Positions 49,379-57,252 of a stretch of 57,252 nt of DNA are shown one piece after another. Every line of letters begins with the position of its first letter. Position 1 is the stretch's first letter. The notes beneath the pieces are model-generated. The model ran no database searches. It worked only from the letters and a program-made list of their open reading frames with translations, and was not told the DNA's origin. A program made the translations under genes and the position numbers. The stretch is from a bacterium (GTDB taxonomy: Bacteria; Patescibacteriota; Dojkabacteria; JAKAPS01; JAJZLI01): the NCBI GenBank assembly GCA_027459825.1, contig DAIDGT010000006.1:1-57252 (forward strand). Direction: 5' to 3'.

Positions 49379-49751
49379 CTTATTTATACTTTCTATATTA
49401 GGGATAGTCATTAGTGTATATCTTCTTATAATACACTATTCCAATGTTCCTATTGCATGTCCTCAAACAAATTTTGTTAACTGTGACTTAGTGCTTAAGA
49501 GTAGTTATGCTGTTTTGTTTGGTATACCAATGCCATTTTATGGTATGTTTTTCTTTATAGTTACTCTCTTTTTTCTTAAGAGAATAAAATTTCTTATATG
49601 GTGGCTTTCTATTGGTATTATTTTTGTTTTTTATCTGCTTTATACTGAATTATTTCGTTTACATGCAATATGTTTGTGGTGTACATTTGTGCATGTAATA
49701 GTATTTGTCATGTTTTTTTTATGCCTGGTATATTTCCTGTTCGACTCATAA
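49344..49751 (+). CDS. Vitamin K epoxide reductase (VKOR) family protein
   Basis: Four [41 protein letters not shown]. Confidence 0.88.
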   Translation: MVNLRIFARKYSLFILSILGIVISVYLLIIHYSNVPIACPQTNFVNCDLVLKSSYAVLFGIPMPFYGMFFFIVTLFFLKRIKFLIWWLSIGIIFVFYLLYTELFRLHAICLWCTFVHVIVFVMFFLCLVYFLFDS

Positions 49752-50397
49752 TATCTTTTTTTATTCTTGCACGTGATGCAATTCCTAACTTTGATACTTC
49801 TTGCACAATATACCCTCCTGCCATTCTGTGAGGATCTAGATTTAACCTATATGGTATATATCTTAGATGAAATAATCTAACTTCCAATTTTGTGAGCTGT
49901 TCTGGTGTAAGTGATAAGTCTACTATTATTGGTGCTAGCATTATAAGTGAAGCAATTTCTCCATATGGATCAACATGATCTTTTTTATGTTGTTTCTCCA
50001 ATGTGTGTAAATATTCCTCATATATGGTACTGATTAATGGTCTTGTAGATATTGTTTTCTCTCCAACTCCATTATTTGATTTTTTTGATTCTACTCTAAC
50101 TTTATGTGGAAATTTTTTTATTACTGTTGAAATTATTGCAATTGCACAATCTCTGGTATTTTGGTCTATTCCGTCTTGATTGTCTGATTCTCCAACAATA
50201 CCTATTAATGTCTTAAGGAGCATCTTTGTATTTTGAAATGTAGGTGAATCTGGGTATATAAGGGGGCGTATGACTTCATTGTATACTCTTTCCTGTTCCT
50301 CTCCTTGGTGTAGAAATGAATTTTGTATATCTACAGATGAGGTAATCCCTAATATTGTTTCTTGCAACTCCTTTGTTTCTATTTCTAAAATTTCCAT
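49708..50397 (-). CDS. Hypothetical protein
   Basis: Open frame without known motif. Confidence 0.5.
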   Translation of the reverse strand: MEILEIETKELQETILGITSSVDIQNSFLHQGEEQERVYNEVIRPLIYPDSPTFQNTKMLLKTLIGIVGESDNQDGIDQNTRDCAIAIISTVIKKFPHKVRVESKKSNNGVGEKTISTRPLISTIYEEYLHTLEKQHKKDHVDPYGEIASLIMLAPIIVDLSLTPEQLTKLEVRLFHLRYIPYRLNLDPHRMAGGYIVQEVSKLGIASRARIKKDIMSRTGNIPGIKKT

Positions 50398-50414
50398 ACT
50401 TAAATATGTAGAGA

Positions 50415-51740
50415 TTATATACTAATCATCCCTTTACTGCGTAATTTTCTATGAAATGTATTTGCAAACCTGTGAGCTTCATCCCTTATTTTTCTTATAA
50501 GGAGTAGGGAGGGATCATTATATTTTAATTTTAAACTATGCTTTTTGTTTGGAAGTATTATTTCTTCTTGTTTCTTTGCAAGTCCAAAGACAGGTATACT
50601 TATATTTGCTTCTTTCATTGCCTGTATTGCTGATCCTAGTTGCGTTTTTCCTCCATCTACTATTATCAAATCTGGTTTTTCAGAGAAACTTTTATCATCT
50701 GAAGAGTTTGTAAGTCTCCTTTTTATTGTTTCATACATCATTGCTGGGTCATCTGGCGTATTTTTTATTTTAATTTTAAATTTTCTGTAATCGCTTTTTG
50801 AGATTTGTCCTCCTTTAAAAACTACCATTGACGATACTGGATATTTTCCTTGAATATTTGATATATCATAACATTCTATTCTCCCATTGGTGTATTTTAC
50901 ATTTCCTATTTTTTTAAATAAGAGTTTTGCTGCCTTAATACCACTCTGTACTTTATTTATCTGGAATATTGTTTCATCTTCTCCAAAGTCTACCTTGATA
51001 TTTTGACTCACATATTGTATTTGTTCTATTTTATCTCTTATTTTGGCTGCCTCTTCAAACATCTCTTCTTTTACAAATTTATCCATTTGGTCTATATAGT
51101 CATTTATAATATTTTTTTTCTCTCCTTTAAAAAATTTTTTAATATTATCTATATTTTTTAAATATTCTTGTCTGGATATAAGAAAGTCACATGGTCCTGT
51201 ACATAACCCTATATCGTAGTATATACAAAGCCTTGATTTATTATATTTTTTATTAATATCTATATTTAAATTACATGTTCTGTATGGAAATATTTTTCTT
51301 AAATTTGAAAGTAACCTTATTACTAATATCCCTGAGGGAAATGGTCCAAAATATGTTGCTTTATCTTTTAATTTTTCTCTTACTCTCTCAATTTTTGGAT
51401 AATAATCATTTGTAATTTTTACCCATGTGTACCTTTTATCATCTTTTAGCAGACTATTATATTTGGGTTTATACTTTTTGATAAGGTTATTCTCTAGTAT
51501 TAGTGCTTCTACATCGTTATCAGTTGTAATATATGAAATATGGCTTGATATGTATACCATTCTTTGAATTTTAATAGGTAATTTCTCTTTAAAGTATTGG
51601 TATATACGCCTTCTTAATATTTTGGCTTTTCCTATATATTGAATGTCTCCATTTTCATTTTTGAACATGTAACACCCAGGAAGCAAAGGTATTTGCTTTA
51701 TGAAATCAGTGTCTTTTGAAATTATAATAGTGTCTTCCAT
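50415..51740 (-). CDS. uvrC: Excinuclease ABC subunit C (short)
   Basis: GIY-YIG LPGCYMFKNENGDIQYIGKAKILRRRIYQYF; YDISNIQGKYPVSSMVVFKGG; IVDGGKTQL; RDEAHRFANTFHRKLR. Confidence 0.93.
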   Translation of the reverse strand: MEDTIIISKDTDFIKQIPLLPGCYMFKNENGDIQYIGKAKILRRRIYQYFKEKLPIKIQRMVYISSHISYITTDNDVEALILENNLIKKYKPKYNSLLKDDKRYTWVKITNDYYPKIERVREKLKDKATYFGPFPSGILVIRLLSNLRKIFPYRTCNLNIDINKKYNKSRLCIYYDIGLCTGPCDFLISRQEYLKNIDNIKKFFKGEKKNIINDYIDQMDKFVKEEMFEEAAKIRDKIEQIQYVSQNIKVDFGEDETIFQINKVQSGIKAAKLLFKKIGNVKYTNGRIECYDISNIQGKYPVSSMVVFKGGQISKSDYRKFKIKIKNTPDDPAMMYETIKRRLTNSSDDKSFSEKPDLIIVDGGKTQLGSAIQAMKEANISIPVFGLAKKQEEIILPNKKHSLKLKYNDPSLLLIRKIRDEAHRFANTFHRKLRSKGMISI

Positions 51741-51785
51741 ATTAATTATGGATGATACTATATGTATATCTTATTATAAAACCCA

Positions 51786-53264
51786 TTAATCAAAATTAAC
51801 GACAATTGTTTTGACCCTTGTTAGAGATTCAATAAGATATTTTGCTCCTTGTATTATTTTCCCATCTCCAGAGTTTTTTACTCCGGTAAAAGGTAAGTTA
51901 TCTGGTCCTCTGGAGTCTTTTCCATTTATATTAACTGTTCCTACATCCAATTTAGATGCTACATAGAAAGCTTTATTAATATCTTGTGTGAAAATTCCCC
52001 CTTGAAGTCCATATTCTGAATTATTTGCAATTTCAATTGCCTCATCTAAGTTTTTTGTTCTTAAAATTGGTAATATTGGTCCAAAAGGTTCCTCCCATGC
52101 AATTTTCATATCTAGAGACACATTATCTAGTATAATTGGGTCTATGTATCTACCATTCCTCCCACCCCCTAATACTACTGTTGCCCCTTTGTTTTTTGCA
52201 TCCTCAAAAAGAGAATATATGTAATCAGCGCTTCTATCATTTATTACTGGCCCTATGTCAACTGTGTGATCCATTGGATTCCCTATCTTATATTTAGAAA
52301 CTTCTTCCTTAATTTTCTGTATTAATGAATCTGCAATACTTTCTATTACTATAACTCTCTTTATTGCAGTACATCTTTGTCCTGAGAAAGAAAATGCCCC
52401 TTGAGCTATTTTTGTTGCAGTTTTATCTATTGGCGTGTCTTCAAGTACTATACTTGCATCTTTTCCTCCAAGTCCAAGTAGCATGACAGGCATTAATTTT
52501 TTTCTACTTTTAAGTACTTCCTGAATATGTAGTGCTGTACTTGTACCTCCTGTAAAGTTTATTCCATCAATTTCATTATGAGTAACTAAGAAATCTCCTA
52601 TTACTGAGCTTTCTCCACTAACTATATTAAGTACCCCTGCTGGTAGACCTGCTAGCCTGAATATTTCTCCTAGAGCTATTGTTGATATCCCTCCTTGTGA
52701 TGGAGCTTTTAGTACTGTAGTGTTTCCTGAAATTATAGCTCCAACCACTTTGGGTGTACTTTCGTTAATAGGATAATTGAATGGAGGAATAGATAATATC
52801 AGACCAATTGGTACTCGCTCTGTTATTGCAATTTTCTCTTTTCCGTAATTTGGATAGATATCTGATTTTATGCTTTCTCCAATTATTCTTCTTCCCTCTT
52901 CTGCATAAAAATCAATTAAGTCTGCTGTTCTTGATACTTCTTCATATGATTCTTTATAACTTTTACCTACCTCTCTTATAATTAGATTTGTAAGAATGTC
53001 TATGTTATTTTTCATAATAACTGAAGCTTTTTTTAATATTTGAACTCGTATATTCATAGGCAATTCTTTCCATTTAAAAAATGCACTTTTAGCATTTTTT
53101 ACAACATCGTCTACTTCTTGTATAGTCATATTCTGAATAGATCCTACATGTGTTCCATCAATAGGAGATATCACTTGTATAACTGAATTACTTGCAGATT
53201 CTCTCCATTCTCCGTTCGAAAGATATCCATATGTTTTTGTATCTGTTATAAAATTATTGAGCAT
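51786..53264 (-). CDS. gapN: NADP-dependent glyceraldehyde-3-phosphate dehydrogenase-like aldehyde dehydrogenase
   Basis: IPPFNYPINESTPKVVGAIISGNTTVLKAPS; FTGGTSTALHI; GLGGKDASIVL; FSGQRCTAIKRVIV. Confidence 0.85.
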   Translation of the reverse strand: MLNNFITDTKTYGYLSNGEWRESASNSVIQVISPIDGTHVGSIQNMTIQEVDDVVKNAKSAFFKWKELPMNIRVQILKKASVIMKNNIDILTNLIIREVGKSYKESYEEVSRTADLIDFYAEEGRRIIGESIKSDIYPNYGKEKIAITERVPIGLILSIPPFNYPINESTPKVVGAIISGNTTVLKAPSQGGISTIALGEIFRLAGLPAGVLNIVSGESSVIGDFLVTHNEIDGINFTGGTSTALHIQEVLKSRKKLMPVMLLGLGGKDASIVLEDTPIDKTATKIAQGAFSFSGQRCTAIKRVIVIESIADSLIQKIKEEVSKYKIGNPMDHTVDIGPVINDRSADYIYSLFEDAKNKGATVVLGGGRNGRYIDPIILDNVSLDMKIAWEEPFGPILPILRTKNLDEAIEIANNSEYGLQGGIFTQDINKAFYVASKLDVGTVNINGKDSRGPDNLPFTGVKNSGDGKIIQGAKYLIESLTRVKTIVVNFD

Positions 53265-53835
53265 AGTTTTTATTAATTAAATTAAGCATATTTACATCAG
53301 GCGGAATAACAAAACCCTTTATTCTTCCTATTAGTGACCCTATATGTAGCATATCACTTGATTTGATGTCCATCAATACATGGTCGAGGTTAAATACTTT
53401 ACCTACAATATCCTTAATACTTGATGGCTTAAATATTTGGTAATCTGCGCCAAGCGCTAACGACTTTGAAAGGTCTTCGACATTGTATGCATAAAGAAAG
53501 CTTAGTATTCCGTTTTCCTTACACTCATTTATAATGTCATATGATGTATTTATCCCAATTCTATGTTCTGGTGAATTTAATATTGCTCCTATTGCTCCAA
53601 TTGACGATAAAGCTTTTGCGCTAATATGTCCCATACTGTCATATGAAGATGAATGGCTAATGTTTTGTGCAATTGTTGGCATTTTAAATTTATTTATAAA
53701 GTCTTTTATATCAATAAGATTTGGAGCAATTAATATATTAGAGTTGTAATATGATTGACGTATTTTATGTATTAATTTTTCTCCATTTTCCCCTATTGTT
53801 TGCTCATTATTTGAGTGAAAATTAATAATTATCAT
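53254..53835 (-). CDS. Archaeal-type triosephosphate isomerase homologue with altered active site
   Basis: IINFHSNNEQTIGENGEKLIHKI; APNLIDI; AQNISHSSSYDSMGHISAKALSSIGAIGAILNSPEHRIG; LALGADYQIFKPSS. Confidence 0.65.
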   Translation of the reverse strand: MIIINFHSNNEQTIGENGEKLIHKIRQSYYNSNILIAPNLIDIKDFINKFKMPTIAQNISHSSSYDSMGHISAKALSSIGAIGAILNSPEHRIGINTSYDIINECKENGILSFLYAYNVEDLSKSLALGADYQIFKPSSIKDIVGKVFNLDHVLMDIKSSDMLHIGSLIGRIKGFVIPPDVNMLNLINKNYAQ

Positions 53836-53951
53836 TCCTTTATTAATATATCCTCTAGAGTATATTTTTTCAACATATGTTGTAAGTGATATGTTAATAA
53901 TAAAACAATATGGGATTGTTATGATGCCATTGTTTGTGATAAAATAGGGGC

Positions 53952-56900
53952 ATGTTAATTTTTAGTATATTTAAAAATATAAATTTTAGGTCAGCGAAAT
54001 TGTTGATTTCTATTTTTGTGCTTTTAAATATAATTTTTATTGCCTTTATTTCTTCTGGATCTCTATTTAAATCTACTGCAGTTAATGCAGCTCATAATTG
54101 TACCTTAAGAGTACAACATCCTTTTTACTTTGCATCAATTGAAGTTAAAGTTATTGATACTAATCCATCAATTCCAATTCCTAATGCAGCTAATCTTGCA
54201 ATGCATACTGATCAATGTAATGATGGGTGGGATAATGGATTACCTTGGGCAAGTGGATATAATTCAAATCTGCAAGAACCTCTGTTACAATCTCCTGACA
54301 TAACTCCAGGAAGTTATATTACCCCTTCTCAAGTAGCAGCTTTTTACAAAGAATATGGGTATGCTCCTAATACATACCAGGTAATGCCTGATATTTCAGT
54401 TGGAACTCAACAGACAGGAGGTACTATTTATACTTGTCCATCAAATACTATTTGTAGTGAGCTTCCTATGAGTTCAGAAATTACAAGAAGTGTTTCCTCA
54501 AGTGAGGTTGATGTGTCATACCTACAGTTGATAGATTGTGATTACTCTCCTGTAAGTTATACCCTCCAAGGTCTTCCTAGTGGATGGAATGTTGTTGGAA
54601 ATAACCAAACAGCAGATATTTCAAACGGCCCTTCTGTACCTGTTTATACTATTACAGTTACTCCTCCTAAAGCTGCTTCAGTAAGTGTATCTATAAATTG
54701 TCAAAATGTTTCTTGGAATGTTTCTGGGTGGCAGAGTGGTGATACTCTTCTTGGTTATATATATGACACTGTTACAGATAAAAAAATTATTATTCCTGTA
54801 CAACAAACTTCTTCAGGGAGCTATGCTCTACCTTCTGGGTTAACTTCAGGTAACCCGTATGTGGCAACTTTGTGGCTTTATGCCCCGGATCAGACAATAT
54901 TAACATCGGGTAGTTCATCTCCTTTATTAATGTCAAGTTGTCAGGTGTCATTACCTGCTCCAACTATTTCTGGTTCTTTGTCATGTAGTGGTATTTCATG
55001 GAGTACAACAAATTTTGTACAAGGAGATTTAGTTGAAGGATTTGTTGTAGATCAGAATACTAATACTCATGTATTTAACTTACCTGCGCAGTCCTCTGCT
55101 AGTGGTTCATATAGTTGGACACAAGATAATAGTCAAGATAATTATGTACTAAACCTCTTTGTTGTTGTTCCTAATGTTAATACAACAAACGTATATACTT
55201 CTCCTACATCTTTTAATTTCTATAACTGCGTGTCTCATGTGACTTCTCCTGTTCTTAATACTGTAAATCTTTCATGTATTAGTAATACATATAATATGGA
55301 GGTTTCATGGACATACTCAAATTTAAATTCATCTGATGAATTTTATGGAGAATTAAAGGATCTAACAAATCCAACTGATGCTCCAATTTCATTTATGACT
55401 AGTGCATCAAATGGTTCATATACGCTGACAGGAATATCTAGTCGTGACAATTACATCGCTGTAGGTTCTATTCAAGGAAATCATGGAATAAGTAGCACTG
55501 TTACTTCATCATCAGCAAATATATCAACTTGCCAGATACCTCTCGTACAACTTACTTCTGTTTCTTTAGCATGTGTTAATAATACAACAAATAATCTTGC
55601 CATAACATGGAATGCAGAAAGTGTATCAAGTGGAGATACATTTCAAGGAGAAATTAGGGATGTAACAACAAATCAGATTGTAGGTGACCTTCCATCTGGT
55701 ATAACTTTATCTCAAGGCCAATATGTATGGGGTGGAGCAAATGGAAAGGATTCATATACAGTTTCTGGATGGGCAGTAAATGCTAATGCTGCGTCAGGTA
55801 ATGTAGTAACTAGTTCGGCAGTAAGCTCTAATTGTATTCCCCAACAGGTTGTAACACCAACAGTTAGTACAGTATTAGGATGTCAAGGAGTTTCTTGGAC
55901 AGTTAATAATTTAGGTTCAGATACGATTTCAGGATATATTACTGATACATCAACAGGTACTAAGGTTTTTGCAGTACCATCATCAACATCATCTAATGGA
56001 AGTGCTCAATATTCTAATAATGATAGTCATGATAACTATCAGGCAACAATAAATGTATTAGATAGTAATGGTAATATTGTATCAACAGCAAATTCTAGTA
56101 ACTTTAACTTCTATGACTGTGTGTCACATACAACACCTCCAGTATTAAATACAGTAAGTTTATCTTGTGTAAGTAATACTTCAAATATGCAAATATCTTG
56201 GACGGATTCAAATGTAAACTCCTCAGATGAGTTTTATGGAGAATTAAAAGATGTGACAAATTCTAGTTCATCTCCTGTCAAATTCAGTATATTAGCATCT
56301 AATGGAGTGTACACAATAAATAATATCTCAAATAATGATGATTATGAGGTTGTTGGTTATATTAATGGAAATCATGGAACAAGTTCTTCTGTTACATCGT
56401 CTACAGCTAATATATCTACATGTCAGGTACCTACTGTACAGTTATCTTCTGTATCCTTATCTTGTGTTAATAATACAACCAATAATTTAGCTATAACATG
56501 GAAAGCAGAAAGTGTATCAAGTAGTGACATATTTGCAGGAAAGGTTACTGATGCAAATACAAATCAAGTTGTTGCTGAGCTTCCTTCAGGAATTTTATTA
56601 TCTCAGGGGGAATATGTATGGGGTGGTGCAAATGGTAAGGATTCATATACAGTTTCTGGATGGGCAATAAACTCTCAAGGTAAATCAGGAAATACTATTA
56701 CGAGTTCCTCTGTGAGTTCAAATTGTATTCCTGCATCACCTACAGTTACTGTTGTATTAGGTTGCCAAGGGGCATCTTGGACTGCAATTAACTTAGGATC
56801 TACTAATGTTGTATCTGGAGAAATTACAGATACTTCGAATAACTCTGTAGTTGCTACTATTCCATCTTCTTCTAGTACTGTAGGTAATTATTCTTACTCT

Positions 56901-57252
56901 AATAATAATAGCCATGATAATTATGAAGTAGCTTTAAATATTAAAGATAGTTTTGGAAATATTATATTTACAGCATATTCTAACAACTTTAATTTTTACA
57001 ACTGCGTATCTCATGTAACTCCTCCAGTACTTAATACAGTTACATTGTCGTGTATAAGTAATACTTCAAATATGCAAATATCTTGGACGGATTCAAATGT
57101 AAATTCATCTGATGAGTTTTATGGAGAATTAAAAGATGTGACAAATTCTAGCTCATCTCCTGTCAATTTTAGTATATTAGCATCTAATGGTGTGTATACA
57201 ATAAATAATATCTCAAATAATGATGATTATGAGGTTGTTGGTTATATTAATG
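53952..57252 (+). CDS. Very large secreted Cys-containing Ig-like repeat protein (3' truncated by window)
   Basis: Signal-peptide-like start (MLIFSIFKNINFRSAKLLISIFVLLNIIFIAFISSGSLFKSTAVNAA); frame open to the window edge in the stretches read by eye; absent from ORF track because incomplete. Confidence 0.85.
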   Translation, partial: MLIFSIFKNINFRSAKLLISIFVLLNIIFIAFISSGSLFKSTAVNAAHNCTLRVQHPFYFASIEVKVIDTNPSIPIPNAANLAMHTDQCNDGWDNGLPWASGYNSNLQEPLLQSPDITPGSYITPSQVAAFYKEYGYAPNTYQVMPDISVGTQQTGGTIYTCPSNTICSELPMSSEITRSVSSSEVDVSYLQLIDCDYSPVSYTLQGLPSGWNVVGNNQTADISNGPSVPVYTITVTPPKAASVSVSINCQNVSWNVSGWQSGDTLLGYIYDTVTDKKIIIPVQQTSSGSYALPSGLTSGNPYVATLWLYAPDQTILTSGSSSPLLMSSCQVSLPAPTISGSLSCSGISWSTTNFVQGDLVEGFVVDQNTNTHVFNLPAQSSASGSYSWTQDNSQDNYVLNLFVVVPNVNTTNVYTSPTSFNFYNCVSHVTSPVLNTVNLSCISNTYNMEVSWTYSNLNSSDEFYGELKDLTNPTDAPISFMTSASNGSYTLTGISSRDNYIAVGSIQGNHGISSTVTSSSANISTCQIPLVQLTSVSLACVNNTTNNLAITWNAESVSSGDTFQGEIRDVTTNQIVGDLPSGITLSQGQYVWGGANGKDSYTVSGWAVNANAASGNVVTSSAVSSNCIPQQVVTPTVSTVLGCQGVSWTVNNLGSDTISGYITDTSTGTKVFAVPSSTSSNGSAQYSNNDSHDNYQATINVLDSNGNIVSTANSSNFNFYDCVSHTTPPVLNTVSLSCVSNTSNMQISWTDSNVNSSDEFYGELKDVTNSSSSPVKFSILASNGVYTINNISNNDDYEVVGYINGNHGTSSSVTSSTANISTCQVPTVQLSSVSLSCVNNTTNNLAITWKAESVSSSDIFAGKVTDANTNQVVAELPSGILLSQGEYVWGGANGKDSYTVSGWAINSQGKSGNTITSSSVSSNCIPASPTVTVVLGCQGASWTAINLGSTNVVSGEITDTSNNSVVATIPSSSSTVGNYSYSNNNSHDNYEVALNIKDSFGNIIFTAYSNNFNFYNCVSHVTPPVLNTVTLSCISNTSNMQISWTDSNVNSSDEFYGELKDVTNSSSSPVNFSILASNGVYTINNISNNDDYEVVGYIN
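55260..57252 (+). repeat. Tandem coding repeats, period ~885-891 bp (295-297 aa)
   Basis: Equivalent motifs at 55290 (TATAATATGG), 56181 and 57066 (TCAAATATGC); last two copies nearly identical at DNA level. Confidence 0.85.

Noticed and set aside
1-57252. CRISPR array, tRNA genes, transposase or integrase
   Set aside because: I saw no regularly spaced identical repeats, no convincing cloverleaf and no transposase/integrase motifs; tRNAscan-SE/Infernal would be needed to exclude tRNAs formally.
1-57252. Genetic code 25 (TGA = Gly) as in some CPR
   Set aside because: TGA terminates several conserved genes at expected lengths (e.g. murA, murE), and Trp is TGG throughout.

Overview
AT-rich (rough estimate <30% GC), gene-dense bacterial chromosome segment. 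It looks like a reduced Patescibacteria/CPR-type genome using the standard code (TGA is a stop). Housekeeping content: secDF, rnpB, rpsF-ssb-rpsR, ctpA-like protease, prmC-prfA-rpmE, nagB, dnaB, recA, recJ, a Rel-like gene, def, HU, miaA, SPFH, RimK-like, mraZ-rsmH-ftsL-ftsI, murA, Mur-ligase-like genes, DUF1611, mpl, VKOR, uvrC, gapN, a TIM-like gene, and a >1100 aa secreted repeat protein running off the right edge. The most unusual region is an accessory island at ~6.2-11.2 kb. It has two small GC-rich Gly/His/Trp-rich ORFs, each followed by tandem RNA hairpins, plus a degenerate ABC ATPase, a stand-alone GreA C-terminal domain, a four-fold repeat protein, a GNAT and an XRE regulator with an MLTR-like domain. 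Three intergenic sites in this island each carry two copies of the dyad TTGCYA-N4-TRGCAA (six dyads in total), including one site just upstream of the regulator, which suggests an undescribed regulon. Second highlight: a peptidoglycan cluster with a P-loop-less MurF-like protein, a MurE lacking the UDP-binding N-domain, DUF1611 and Mpl, which could support a 'peptide-first' stem-peptide route. Others: a TIM homologue with all three catalytic residues replaced, a Rel protein with an eroded HD domain, RNase P RNA with a changed L15 GGU motif, 10-bp periodic MraZ boxes, and probable leaderless promoters. All calls come from reading the sequence by eye; no database searches were run.
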